Of a stretch of 64,000 bases of DNA, positions 22,901-30,524 are shown piece after piece. A program made the position numbers and the translations under genes. The notes under the pieces were generated by a model. That model made no database searches. It was not told the origin of the DNA and saw nothing but the letters and a program-made list of their open reading frames with translations. The stretch lies in assembly GCA_943736015.1 (NCBI GenBank), contig OX031065.1:35044427-35108426 (forward strand), in the 5' to 3' direction. The DNA comes from Tridacna crocea. Taxonomy: Eukaryota; Mollusca; Bivalvia; Cardiida; Cardiidae. Every line of letters begins with the position of its first letter. Positions within the stretch are counted from its first letter, which is position 1.

Positions 22901-25491
22901 GCAGACGACAATTTAACTCTTGCTGAAAAGGTGATTTCTGTCCATGGTAGGGTAGAAAATCTTGTGGGAAAAGGAGAAAATGCTGGTTACCAGCATTTTC
23001 TCCTTTTCCCAAAATATTTTCTACCCTTTCCATTTCAAAATTTATTTTTTGATTCACATTTAATGTGTTGTCTGCAAATGCTTTCAATTTGGACAAGTCC
23101 AAAATTTTGTCGTTTGGTCAAGAGTTAAAGGTGGGATTGTTTGGTAAAGAGTTAGATATGTTGCAATCAATGATATATTTCTTCAAAACAGTAAAAAAAC
23201 ATCCTGGGATAAGGAGAAAAACACCGGTTACCATCTGATGGTTATTTAGGTATATTTTCACAGGAGCCAGCAATGAAATGCAAGCAGAGAATCTTTTCCA
23301 GAGTGTAACAAGTTAATATTTTTATGAATTCAGGAATGTCACAAGTCTTTCAAAAGATCGAGTCACCTGAATGAACACCTGAGAATTCACACGAGAGATC
23401 CCCCGAAGAAAGAAAAGACGGCAGATCACAAGTGTCCATTTTGTAATAAAGCTTTCCAGAAACCAAGTCAGATGGACAGACATATCAGAATACACACAGG
23501 TAGGTTGGCCCACTTGTGTTTTGTGGTGATTCTATATAGCTATTTGACTTTTTCAGAGGACCGTATCTTCAAGCTAATGAAAAAGATCGAATTTATATTT
23601 TGTGCTTGATTGAGTTAAAACAAGGTTTCTTTGGCAACTTTTGACAAAAGGAAAGCTGTGGTTATTCAAATCCGAGCAGGTTACCAAATTGATTGCAAAT
23701 TAACTCTTTACCAAACAACAAAATGTTAAACCAATCCATTAAACTCCATTTTGAAAGCATTTCAAGAATCTTGTTTTGGGAATAGTAGAGAACATTATGG
23801 GAGTTTAAACTTGGGATTGTGTGGTAAAGTGTTAAGGGTGGGTATGTTAAAGAATAGATTTATATTGGCCTTATTATATGGCCTTGGGATACCAAACTTT
23901 GCATGCAGCTTCATCAGTTAGATCTCTTCCAAGATTGTCCTAATCATAGGCCCTGGGGTCAAAATCAGCCCCATCTATTGGTAAAAAGTTTTCACAGGGA
24001 CTTATACACTGAAATCCACAAAATCTTCTGGTTCTCAATAGTTAATCAAAGGTTAATCAAAACTTGTGTATAGCTTCATCGTGTTGGTCTTGCAAGATTT
24101 AATATAGCACTGGGGCAAGTGACGGGGGTGGGGTGGGGGGGTTTACATGATTTAGGAAAGCCAATTTTGTGCTCTCTGTTCTTTTTATGCGCATTGTATG
24201 CTAAAGGAATGAGTTTGGTGAAGCATCTAGAGGGACATGTTATGGTCTTCTGTTTGCTTCAGAATTCTTCCATGTAAACCACATGATTGGACAAGCAAAG
24301 CAACTGTCTTAAGTTTAGCCATTAACCTTACAATCTTATTTTAAGCTTGAGAAAGAAAGCTTCTGAAAAGAGTGTAGGAAATGGAGAAAATCCTGGTAAT
24401 CAGCATTGTCTCCTTCAAAAAATTGTTTCAATGTTTCCTATCTTTTTATAGAAAAATCATACCATTTCAGCCATGATGAAATCTTTGTCTGTACATGCTT
24501 TAACCCTTTACTCCATAGATACTCATTTCTAAGCATTGCTTGTAGGAGTCTTTAGAAAACATTGTGACAAAAGGTGAAAGTGCTCGTGACGAGCAATTTC
24601 ACCTTTTGCCACAATGTTTTCTATGCTAAAAGGTGTCATATACACATAAGAAACAGCTTTATCCTTGCTGTTATTTAGGGTCAATTAGAGATACCATAGA
24701 AATGCCTTATGGGGTAAAGGGTTAAACTTGGACAAGTCTGAATACTGCCATAAAGAGTAATAAATGAACACATGTGAAAATGTTGATGAAGGAATGAGAA
24801 AAATTCTCACAAGTAATTTCTCGCTTTTCTTCTATTATTAGTTATTATCATTGCTTTTAGAAATAGGCTAGCCTGAATCTTTATGACCCTGAGGAAAGAG
24901 GCTTTTGAAAATATTCTTGGAAAAAAGAAGTAAAAGGTGCTTGTCATCTGCAAATGCTATAGACAATTCTACAACTTCTCTATCTTGTAAAGGGTTAAGT
25001 TTTTGTACATGAGATGAAATCACGGTAAACCAAAAAATTAGAATTTATGCTTATTTTGATTAGAGCTTTTAAATTTTAGCTAATAATGTAGATCGCCATC
25101 TGACTCACATTCTATCTTTGCAGGGGAGAGACCATTTGTTTGCATGTTGTGTAAAAAGGCATTCAATCAGAAAAATGCTCTACAAATGCATTTGAAAAAG
25201 CACAGTGGTGAACGGCCCCATCAATGCCAGTATTGTAATATGTCTTTCACCCAGAGGGGAAATCTCAAAACTCATGTAAAAAGGGCTCACCATCTAGAGA
25301 TGGTCAACTCAATGAAATTACTGAAATCCTATGAGAAGGCTAAAGATGACAGTTCTCAAATAGAAGTTACAGTGGCTCCGGCTGGAAAGTATGTGGAAAG
25401 TGATGTTGGCCTTGTAACAGCCGATGGTACAGTTCAGATAGTAAATCAGGATTTAAATCTTGTGGAGGTAGCTGATTTGTTCAACAATTGA
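4837..25491 (+). CDS. ZNF236: ZNF236-like C2H2 zinc-finger protein, 3' part of gene (13 exons)
   Basis: Thirteen exons join with matching phases into 1200 codons ending in TGA at 25489-25491. They encode 16 C2H2 fingers (Cx2C...Hx3-4H) in groups of 1+3, 1+3, 2+2, 2 and 2, split by long Q/N-rich linkers and one acidic linker. Finger wording such as [19 protein letters not shown] and [16 protein letters not shown], and its order, match what I recall of vertebrate ZNF236, a nuclear DNA-binding protein. The visible protein starts in mid-chain, so N-terminal fingers lie upstream of the window; human ZNF236 is about 1,845 residues. The DNA target cannot be read from the sequence. The orthology call rests on memory of the family; the C2H2 nature is certain. 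No AATAAA is seen in the 270 bases after the stop. Confidence 0.8.
5006..5233 (+). repeat. Family A copy just after a splice donor
   Basis: Begins about 22 bases after the donor at 4984. Full length; loop GCTGGTAACCAAC with one mismatch. Confidence 0.8.
5280..5931 (-). repeat. Decayed family A copy plus enlarged family A copy
   Basis: 5280-5472 is a badly decayed minus-type copy. 5640-5931 is a minus-type copy with part of its left arm duplicated (a second GAAAGCATTTGCAGATG at about 5757) and a good hairpin at about 5816-5880. Confidence 0.65.
5932..6780. other. Intron sequence without recognised element
   Basis: AT-rich. The open frame at 5908-6111 starts inside a repeat end and shows no family. 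Nothing convincing seen to 6780. Confidence 0.4.
6805..7054 (+). CDS. ZNF236: ZNF236-like exon b: fingers 2-4
   Basis: Acceptor TAG at 6802-6804, donor GTAAGA at 7055. It enters in phase 1, completing Gly of a GEKPYKC linker, and leaves in phase 2. Three consecutive fingers: YKCLTC...[15 protein letters not shown]...[15 protein letters not shown]...NCKKHMKTH. Reading past 7054 hits a stop within two codons, so the donor is well placed. Confidence 0.9.
7080..7292 (-). repeat. Family B copy
   Basis: Inverted relative to the copy at 4585, with TTAACCC ... GGGTTAA edges. The hairpin is shortened: ACAAAAGGTGAAATTGCTTG is not followed by a full complement. Confidence 0.78.
7352..8187. repeat. Three family A copies
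   Basis: 7352-7555 (+, diverged right arm), 7659-7894 (-), 7959-8187 (+, near-consensus hairpin). Short unique spacers lie between. They occupy most of the intron before exon c. Confidence 0.75.
8308..8587 (+). CDS. ZNF236: ZNF236-like exon c: acidic/Q-rich linker
   Basis: Acceptor CACACAG at 8301-8307. The first base completes a Lys codon left open by exon b. It reads [11 protein letters not shown] and continues as a Glu- and Gln-rich, low-complexity linker. Donor chosen at 8588 after CAG; a second in-frame GT at 8597 would add three residues. The reading frame then runs into a family A repeat starting about 8611, so extension past there is not real coding. No zinc finger. Confidence 0.85.
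8611..9853. repeat. Array of six family A copies
   Basis: 8611-8836 (+), 8837-9061 (-), 9058-9288 (+), 9285-9460 (+, truncated), about 9464-9625 (-) and 9628-9853 (+). The first four share TTAA junctions with little or no spacer. The array begins 23 bases after the exon c donor. Confidence 0.78.
9998..10146 (-). repeat. Truncated family A copy at the exon d acceptor
   Basis: Left arm and the rising half of the hairpin only, stopping at GGAAAAAATGCTG. The exon d acceptor lies about 12 bases further on, where the falling half of the hairpin would be expected. Confidence 0.7.
10159..10260 (+). CDS. ZNF236: ZNF236-like exon d: short Q-rich linker
   Basis: A 102-base symmetrical exon (phase 0 to 0) of 34 codons, about one third Gln. 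Acceptor CTACAG at 10153-10158, donor GTAAAG at 10261. Because it is phase-neutral it could be skipped without a frameshift. A truncated family A copy ends just before its acceptor, with an open frame running through it; only the part after 10158 joins the gene. Confidence 0.82.
10535..10757 (+). repeat. Family B copy
   Basis: Full copy; hairpin GGTGAAATTGCTCATGACG ... AGCAATTTCACC, stem almost perfect over about 30 base pairs. Confidence 0.85.
10940..11154 (+). CDS. ZNF236: ZNF236-like exon e: Q-rich linker
   Basis: Acceptor TTCTTCACAG ending 10939, donor GTAAAG at 11155. Phase 0 to phase 2. Encodes a Gln/Val/Thr-rich segment beginning [13 protein letters not shown] and ending ILQT plus two bases of the next codon. 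No finger. Such linkers in zinc-finger factors often act as activation or interaction surfaces; that role is inferred here. Confidence 0.85.
11186..11968. repeat. Partial and full family A copies
   Basis: 11186-11282 is a broken plus copy, 11284-11425 a minus left half, and 11738-11968 a full minus copy. Between them, 11430-11735 shows nothing recognised. Confidence 0.65.
12057..12226 (+). CDS. ZNF236: ZNF236-like exon f: acidic linker plus finger 5
   Basis: Acceptor TCACAG ending 12056; the first base completes a Ser codon from exon e. An acidic stretch ([18 protein letters not shown]) leads to YSCDQC...[13 protein letters not shown]. Donor at 12227 splits the Gly of the finger linker (phase 1), exactly as in exon a. 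The finger repeats the KKSSHLKQH helix of finger 1, pointing to an internal duplication. Confidence 0.88.
12269..12497 (-). repeat. Family A copy
   Basis: Starts 42 bases after the exon f donor. Near-perfect hairpin around GCTGGTTACCAGC. Confidence 0.85.
12540..12945. other. Intron sequence with a diverged dispersed repeat
   Basis: TTATTACTGAAGATATTTAC at 12643 also occurs at about 2959, beside a family C copy. That suggests an old dispersed repeat. No coding content recognised. Confidence 0.35.
12950..13177 (+). repeat. Family A copy
   Basis: Full copy, with an inserted A run in the left stem (GGAAAAAAATGCTGG). Confidence 0.82.
13570..14128 (-). repeat. Two minus family A copies
   Basis: 13570-13801 is diverged. 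13916-14128 is near consensus but lacks the outer part of the left stem (GAAATTTGTGGGAAAAGG). Confidence 0.75.
14381..14656 (+). CDS. ZNF236: ZNF236-like exon g: fingers 6-8
   Basis: Acceptor CTATTTTCAG ending 14380, donor GTAAAG at 14657, phase 1 to 1. A GERPYKC linker leads to three fingers: YKCSKC...[15 protein letters not shown]...[15 protein letters not shown]...LCKRHMKIH. The layout and helix residues parallel exon b (fingers 2-4). Confidence 0.9.
14944..15346 (-). repeat. Partial and full family A copies
   Basis: 14944-15055 holds only a left arm. 15121-15346 is full, with loop GCTGGTTCCCAAC. Confidence 0.72.
15459..15622 (+). CDS. ZNF236: ZNF236-like exon h: charged linker
   Basis: Acceptor GTGTTTCAG ending 15458, donor GTAAAG at 15623. 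Enters phase 1 (G|AT = Asp), leaves phase 0. Lys/Glu/Ser-rich segment such as [19 protein letters not shown], with no finger. No ATG opens this frame, so it is easily missed; it is supported by phase continuity on both sides. Confidence 0.82.
15650..16110. repeat. Decayed family A fragments
   Basis: A shortened hairpin at 15677-15755 (stem with internal deletion) and a lone minus left arm at about 15900-15970. Between them no element is clear. Confidence 0.5.
16352..16560 (+). repeat. SINE-like repeat, type 2
   Basis: tRNA-like head (GTGGTCATGAGGTAGAGC, then CTAAGCTCGATACC). The tail has GCCCACACATTCGGC and GAAGCAGAATTGAGAGAGAT. A second copy of the tail is at about 53455-53560. Confidence 0.5.
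16708..16966 (-). repeat. Family A copy with internal stem duplication
   Basis: The GAAGGGTAGAAAACATTGTG segment is present twice (16805 and 16842), the first ending in a run of G. Confidence 0.8.
17115..17313 (+). CDS. ZNF236: ZNF236-like exon i: fingers 9-10
   Basis: Acceptor TTCCTCAG ending 17114, strong donor GTAAGT at 17314. Phase 0 to phase 1. Fingers HQCEHC...[13 protein letters not shown] and FSCPVC...[12 protein letters not shown] joined by the classic TGEKP linker. This is the stretch I find most like vertebrate ZNF236. Confidence 0.92.
17391..17625 (+). repeat. SINE-like repeat, type 3
   Basis: Shares GGGAAAGCAGC...GTGTGAAG and neighbouring words with 59214-59470. The head is too diverged to fold by eye. 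Confidence 0.45.
17873..18740. repeat. Three family A copies
   Basis: 17873-18068 (-, decayed), 18129-18352 (+), 18516-18740 (+). The last has an almost perfect hairpin around GCTGGTAGCCAGC. Confidence 0.75.
18804..19030 (-). repeat. Family A copy
   Basis: Variant with TTTGGGAAAGGGTTAA end. Its left arm (CAAACTTTTGGACTAGACC) matches the copy at 22849, defining a subfamily. Confidence 0.83.
19141..19934 (+). CDS. ZNF236: ZNF236-like exon j: fingers 11-12 and long Q/N-rich region
   Basis: The longest exon (794 bases). Acceptor TTATTTATAG ending 19140; the phase 1 join makes Phe. Fingers RCHVC...SLKVHMRLH and FYCPHC...[10 protein letters not shown] are followed by a basic patch (SSRKKKSA, a possible nuclear-localisation signal by composition). 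About 190 residues rich in Gln, Asn, Leu and Thr follow. Donor at 19935 after CAG, phase 0; the frame stops four codons later. Confidence 0.9.
19973..20500. repeat. Foldback repeat following exon j
   Basis: GGTCAGATGGCAGGGGACTT ... AAGTCCCCTGCTACCTGACC arms (about 19977-20035 against 20066-20132), with a third AAGTCCCCTGCCACCTGACC in the middle. Outside it, ATTATACTGCAAAG (20151) pairs with CTTTGCAGTATAAT (20485), so a larger element of about 350 bases may end there. Confidence 0.6.
20630..20900. repeat. Dispersed repeat with CTGTCCGTCC microsatellite
   Basis: CTGTCTGTCC/GTCCGTCCATCC runs at about 20671-20700. A related CTGTCCATG...GTCCGTCCGTGTG run is at 60685-60730, also followed by a region containing no exon. 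Identity unknown. Confidence 0.4.
21092..21325 (-). repeat. Family A copy, decayed right arm
   Basis: Hairpin with T-rich right side (CATTTTCTTTTTTTCCCC). Ends about 95 bases before the exon k acceptor. Confidence 0.7.
21419..21892 (+). CDS. ZNF236: ZNF236-like exon k: acidic linker with Asp run, start of finger 13
   Basis: Acceptor GTCATTAG ending 21418, donor GTAAGT at 21893, phase 0 to 0. Begins [16 protein letters not shown], becomes strongly acidic with nine Asp in a row at about 21739-21766, and ends RRFPCP. That is the first cysteine of a finger whose second cysteine opens the next exon. The GAT/GAC run may vary in length between individuals. Confidence 0.88.
21901..22340 (+). repeat. 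Family A copy plus decayed neighbour
   Basis: 21901-22128 starts 8 bases after the exon k donor and is near consensus. 22130-22340 is a decayed plus copy. Confidence 0.75.
22362..22552. repeat. Family C element with short target duplication
   Basis: Ends AGAGCTACAGATTAGAG and TATCTTGAGCTCT. Flanks GTAGGACC and GTAGGACT suggest a 6-8 base target duplication. Core ACCCCATGTTGTGGGTACTC ... GGGTACCCACAATTTAGGGT. Confidence 0.7.
22849..23156. repeat. Family A copy with two identical-type arms (near-full palindrome)
   Basis: Both outer arms are the TTGAAAGCATTTGCAGACGA/GGACTAG type, so 22849-23128 is one long palindrome. A leftover of the usual other arm (GGGATTGTTTGGTAAAGAG) follows at 23131-23156. 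Confidence 0.8.
23334..23499 (+). CDS. ZNF236: ZNF236-like exon l: rest of finger 13, finger 14
   Basis: Acceptor GAATTCAG ending 23333, donor GTAGGT at 23500, phase 0 to 1. [19 protein letters not shown] completes the finger begun in exon k (C-P|E-C across the intron). A basic linker then leads to HKCPFC...[10 protein letters not shown]. The exon has no in-frame ATG near its start and is short, so it needs the phase argument. Confidence 0.88.
23700..23836 (-). repeat. Family A deletion derivative without hairpin
   Basis: Both ends present (TTAACTCTTTACCA, GTGTGGTAAAGTGTTAA) but the central hairpin is lost, leaving about 137 bases. Confidence 0.7.
23840..24320. other. Intron sequence, old dispersed repeat, G-rich tract
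   Basis: Duplicated words (GGTTAATCAAA, ATAGCTTCATC) suggest an old retroelement-like repeat. GGGGGTGGGGTGGGGGGG at about 24124-24141 could form a G-quadruplex. No exon seen. Confidence 0.35.
24322..24762 (+). repeat. Family A copy interrupted by family B
   Basis: The A halves are 24322-24499 and 24726-24762. The B element 24500-24725 lies at the TTTCAATTTGGAC position of the A arm with TTAA on both sides. Confidence 0.8.
24500..24725 (+). repeat. Family B copy nested in family A
   Basis: Flanked left by TTTAACCC and right by GGGTTAAACTTGGACAAG. Loop GTGACGAGC; left stem GTGACAAAAGGTGAAAGTGC. Confidence 0.85.
25124..25491 (+). CDS. ZNF236: ZNF236-like exon m: fingers 15-16, C-terminus and stop
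   Basis: Acceptor CTTTGCAG ending 25123; phase 1 completes Gly of GERPFVC. Fingers FVCMLC...ALQMHLKKH and HQCQYC...[11 protein letters not shown] are followed by a C-terminal tail with [19 protein letters not shown], ending FNN and TGA. This is the gene's last coding exon. Confidence 0.9.
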
Positions 25492-25767
25492 TTGTTAGAG
25501 TGACGCCAATCACAGCTTTTGTTGAATTTGTAGATGAATGTCAGTTGCATAGGATATACAGTCTGATGGTAGATTTATTGCATTAAGTATTTCTCAAAGA
25601 CATTCTTGCCAAAAAAAGCTTTCAAAATTCTTGCTCAATGGGAAAAAACAACTCAACAATGAACCTTTTTGCTCTTAAAGCCTTTAGATGTACTTACAGG
25701 GAAGAACAGTGGCGAACCAAATAGGAGCATAACTTGATCAATTTCTCAATAATGTCACACAATTTTA
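25492..25767. other. Probable 3' UTR of the zinc-finger gene
   Basis: Repeat-free DNA directly after the stop codon. No AATAAA or ATTAAA seen before the first family A copy at 25768, so the poly(A) site is not placed. Confidence 0.4.
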
Positions 25768-26371
25768 TTAACCTATTACCACACAATCCCTACTTTTGAC
25801 ACCCTGAGAAAGAAGACTTTGGAAAACATTGTGGGAAAGGGAGAAAATGCTGGTAACTAGCATTTTCTCCCTTTCCCACAATGTTTTCTTTTTTTCACAG
25901 AACAAATTTCAAATTTTTGGTTTAGGTTACTTTTATTTTGTTGTCTGCAAATCCTTTTGATTTCGACAAGCCAGATATATTGTTGTTTGGTAAAAAGTTA
26001 AACTGTCATTATCTGAATTTATCTTTGTCTAATAAGAGAAAAAACATTTCATGTAATGGGATGGCTTTTGAATTTGGTCTAAAAATATTTTTTCTTATGT
26101 CCTTGATGTTAACCTTCAATGGAAATATTGAAAGAAAAGGAGAAGTTGCTGACTACAAGCAATTACTCATCTTTAACCCTGTACCACACAATCAAAAGTT
26201 TCAACAATCCTGAGGGAAAAGGAGAAAAAGTAACCACTAATCAGCAATTTCCCCTTTTACCACAATGTTTTCTACCCTTCCTGTAAAAAGTTAAAATTTT
26301 TGAGTCACTATTGTTGTCTGCAAATGCTTTCATTTGGTGAGGTCTAATGTTTTGTTGTCAGGTAAAGGGTT
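25768..26371 (+). repeat. Two family A copies
   Basis: 25768-26000 has paired changes in both stem arms (GTGGGAAAGGGAG / CTCCCTTTCCCAC). 26173-26371 has a shortened hairpin (GAGAAAAAGTAACC). Confidence 0.78.
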
Positions 26372-26376
26372 AAAGA

Positions 26377-26915
26377 TGACCCTTTAGAATTTGGGACGAA
26401 AATTTTACAAAATACAAAAAAATCATACTTAAACTCCCAAAACCTTTTAAGTTCCATTCATAAAACTCCAATAATTGAAAACCATGAGACAACAAGAGAA
26501 ATTAGAGATTTACTATGGCCCAGGTTGACACCAACGGGAAACACAATCTTTTTTTACATAAGCAACTCGCTTATTTACATACTGGAAAAACACAGACGAT
26601 GCTTCAAACATAGCGTCAAAATAAGACATTGTAGAAATAATTACATGTTCATTATGTTGTGGAATTTAAGCGTCATTAGTCACATGCCAGTCACTTGACA
26701 TTCCAACAATGCTTTTCTTTTTATTTCTGATGCGGTATCTAAAAATACCTTAAGAGTCTATGTAGCCTTTGAAAGGAACACAATCAAAAAAAATTTTTTT
26801 TTGTAATTTTATGATCATTAATTATTGATGATTTGTATTGTTTTTTCATATAAATTTCAATTATATATTTATTGTTTAATTTGGTGAGATGTGAAAAATC
26901 TAAATACCCACCTTT
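26377..26915 (+). repeat. Dispersed repeat block X, copy 1
   Basis: Shares with 48889-49431 many words: CCAGGTTGACACCAACGGGA, GAATTTAAGCGT, TTTGGTGAGATGTGAAAA, CTAAATACCCACCTTTAA. Non-coding; element class unknown. Confidence 0.75.
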
Positions 26916-26959
26916 AAGCAATTCAGCGAAACACGAATCAAGGTATTACCAGCCGATAA

Positions 26960-27295
26960 CTTCAAGTGCAACATTGAATAAAATTTCTTGTTTGTTGATA
27001 AATAAGGATTTATACGGATATAAAGTTTTCCACATTTCTAACAGACCAGAAATAGATTTGATGTCTATCTTGAAATTATTTGTTAATACTTTTGTAAGTT
27101 TCCTGAAAAGGGAGGTAATTATTATCTCCCTTTGTATAGAGAATAAAGTGGTTTTACATTAGTACATAATAATTCTAAGAATGCGCAGTTAGAGTAGTAC
27201 AATAATATTCACTTTTTAGCAAATTTTGTAGGATAATATCACAGTGGAAATAGCTATTTTCCATTAGAAGGTTACTATCTTAAGATAAATCATTT
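26960..27295 (+). repeat. Dispersed repeat block Y, copy 1
   Basis: Shares TATCTTGAAATTATTTGT, GAAAAGGGAGGTAATT and TGTGGAAATAGCT-like words with 48130-48468, and inverted with 39415-39735. Confidence 0.7.
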
Positions 27296-27303
27296 GATTA
27301 TTG

Positions 27304-27976
27304 GAGGCATATTTATACATTGTGGCAAAAGGAGGAATTGCTCATAAAGAGTAGTTCTATGTTTTGCCACAGCTGGATGCTTCATGATGCAAAAATTCTG
27401 CTGCAAGTGTTCATAAAGTTAACTCTTGGCTATAAAATCCAGACTTTTAACGACCCTAAAAAAGAAAGCTTTTGAAAATATTGTAGGAAAAGGAGAAAAT
27501 GCTGGTAACCAGCATTTTCTCCTTTTCGCACAATGTGTTCTACCCTTCCAAAATCAATTTCAATTTCTGAGTCACATCTATTTTATCTTCTGCGTAAGCT
27601 TTCAATTTGGACAAGTCCAAAATTTTGTAGTTCAATAAAGTGTTAATTGTATTCAGTTTCACCTTACTTTGTATTTATATTTCTTATTGGTTCAGTGTTT
27701 GAAAAAGGATAAAAAGGCACCAGCTACACCATTTCTAAGAAAGTTTTTGTGGCCCATTTTGACCCTTTACCACACAACAAATATGTTTACTTGTCTGCTT
27801 AGGTATTTGCAGATGACGATTTCGGTATTGCTAAAATAGTGGGGCTTCTATATTAAGAGTAGAGTATAAAACATGGTGAGAAAAGGTTACCAGCATTTTC
27901 CCCATTTCCCACATTGTTTTCAAAATTATTTTTATTCAAGATCATTAAAACATTGGATTGTCTTGCAAAGGGTTAA
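27304..27976. repeat. Family B fragment and two family A copies
   Basis: 27310-27420 is a B-like hairpin fragment (TTGTGGCAAAAGGAGGAATT). 27418-27645 is a full plus A copy. 27760-27976 is a decayed minus copy. Confidence 0.65.
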
Positions 27977-28687
27977 TTCTAAGCATGCAATTCACAACTA
28001 AAAGCTGTTATGAACAGCATAGAGTAAGATCAGATGACAAATATGCACATAAAGCTAGTCCTAGGCATACAGTGTTAGCTATGTTGAGATATTGTAGTAG
28101 AAAACCTTTCTGGAATGATGCCATATTTTGATATATTTTGTCGTCGGATTGAAAAATTTTGGACCTGTATACTGCCAAGTAAATAATCATGAAATTGTCA
28201 TCATCAGTCAGGTCAGATTCCATGGGGATCCAGCGTGGTTGCATGTTAAAGTATAGGAATCGTAGCCAGCAAGTCTTGGGTTTAAGCCTCAATGGAAGCA
28301 CTGGATTTTTCCTGGCAGTGTTCTACAAAAGGCTTCACAGGCCTAGCCTGGTATGGTTAAATCCAGGACATGTATAAGTGAGTTGTTCCTGTAATATGAC
28401 TGAAATAATTTTGGAAACGGTATAAAACGCCATTTAATTTATCTATCAGTCAATTTCAAGGGCTCAAGTTGATGTTCCTGAAAGTCTGATTGTAATCACT
28501 GAGTTCATAAGAAAATGTAGCTGTGCTTGGAATGTCCCAATATTAGGGGTAGTTTGTGTTGTTTGAAAGAGATTTGCTGTTCAAGAATTATTGTGTTCAC
28601 TGTAATAACTTGTCAAAGGTATTCATTTGTATTTTATTCATTTGATTAACTTCTTTACAGTTGAATACATCTTCATTAGGGGTATTT
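27977..28687. other. Intergenic sequence, nothing recognised
   Basis: Weak tRNA-like word GGGTTTAAGCCTC at about 28279 hints at an old SINE, but no matching A box was found. No coding frame with family features. Confidence 0.35.
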
Positions 28688-29128
28688 TAACCGTTTACCA
28701 CACCACACTGTGTTTTAACTGCTCTGAGAAAAAAGGCTTTTGAAAATAATTTTGGAAAAACAAGAACATTCTGGTAACCAGCAGTTCTGGTAACCAGCAG
28801 TTTCTCCTCTTCCCACAATGTTTTTCCGCCGTCTTAGAGGCAAATCTTAACAATTGAGCAACAATTAGTGTGTTATCTACAAATGTCATGAAAGTGAACA
28901 AGTTTAACTCGTTACCAAAGGATAAAATTTTAGACTTGTCCAAATCAAAATCAATTGCTGACAACAAAATACAGGTTACTCAAAAATTGAAATTTGTTTC
29001 CAGCAGGGTAGAAAACATTGTGGGAAAAGGAGAAAATGCTGGTTACCAGCATTTTCTCCTTTTCCCACAATGTTTTCAGAAAGCTTCTATTTCGGGGTCG
29101 TAAAAACCAGGGATAAACCAGGGTTAAA
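28688..29128. repeat. Two facing family A copies
   Basis: 28688-28907 (+, with a small GGTAACCAGCAGTTCT duplication in the loop) abuts 28905-29128 (-) at one TTTAAC junction. The second hairpin is near perfect. Confidence 0.78.
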
Positions 29129-29274
29129 ATTATGACGTTTGATAGAGTTTATATTTTTTTTATGTTCACCATTAGCCTCAATGGTTTTCTAAAGGCTGCT
29201 TCCCTATCTATATGTTTTACTTTTTCACTTGTTTCTTTTCTCTGTAATCATCATTTAGGCTGCTTTTTCACTCC

Positions 29275-29833
29275 CTACCAAAAGACAATGTTTTACAGGT
29301 CAGTCGAAAAAGCAATTGCAGATGACAGAATGTATGTGAGTCAAGTGTGTTGCTATTTGTCATCAAGATTTAAGTATAGGAAACATTATTTGTAAAGAAG
29401 CAGATACTGGTTACCAGCGTTTAAATCCTCTAACCACAATGTTTTCAAAAGCTTCATAACTTTGAAGATTGTTTGTTAGATAGATAGCCTTTTACCATAA
29501 TTATGTTTTTTTAACCCATTACCACACATTTCCTACTAATGACGACCCTGAGAAAGAAGCATTTAGAAAACATTGTGGGAGAAGGAGAAAATGCTGGTAA
29601 CTAGTATCTGCTTCTTTACAAATAATGTTTTCTATACTTAAATCCTGCAGACAAATAGCAACACTTGACCCACATACATTCTGTCATCTGCAATCATTTG
29701 CGACTTTTCCAACAATGTTTTCTACCCTTCACAAAAAAAAAATCAAATTTTCAGTCCCTTTTATTTTGTTGTCTGCAAAATGCTTTCAATTTGGACAAAC
29801 CTAAAACATTGTCATTTGGTAATGAGTTAATAG
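29275..29833. repeat. Family A copies sharing an unusual stem
   Basis: 29275-29480 (-) contains ATTATTTGTAAAGAAGCAGATACTGGT. The copy at 29511-29660 (+) carries the reverse complement of that segment in place of its own right stem, followed by 29665-29833 with a usual right arm. The two copies appear to have exchanged stem sequence. Confidence 0.6.
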
Positions 29834-30088
29834 ACCACAAAGTTTTTGAAAGCATCATGGGAAAAAGAAGAAAATGTTGACAACCTGCATTTCATCCTTT
29901 ATCAAGGTTGTTTTCAATCCCATCACAGACTAATTTCATCGTTTAAGTCGCATCTAATTTGTTCTTTATTAATAGCCTCAAATTTTCTCATATGTTAAAA
30001 AGTTTAGGTATTTCATTTGCCCCATGGAGCTGCTAGTCAGTTGGTGCTGTCTTTGGCAAGGCACTGCAGAGGTTCAGTCTAGTATCAT

Positions 30089-30495
30089 TTAACTCATTAC
30101 CAAACAACAAAAAATGAGACTGGTCCAAATTCAAAGGATTTAAAGATGACGAATTAACTGTGACTGAAAGGATGATTTTTGTTTTTGATAGGGAAGAAAG
30201 CATTGTGGAAAAAGGAGAAAATGCTGGTTACCAGCAGTTTCTCCTTTTACAACAATGTTTTTAAAAGCCTTCTCCTACATGGTTGTTAAAACTCGGTCGG
30301 GATTGTGTGGTAATGGGTTAAACAAGAAAAATATGAAATTTATATATCCAAGCAGTTTAATGGCAAGTGTTTAATGCATCTCCCCAATGCATTAACTCAT
30401 TACCAAACGACTAAATTTTAGACTGGTCCAAATCGAAAGCATTTGCAGACGACAAAATAAAAGTGATTAAAAATTCGAAATTTGTTTCATGAGTT
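30089..30495 (-). repeat. Family A copy and truncated copy
   Basis: 30089-30320 is full. 30392-30495 has only the left arm; a family B element begins about 30 bases later. Confidence 0.75.
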
Positions 30496-30524
30496 ACATG
30501 TGCCCCCTTTGACCTTCATCAAAA

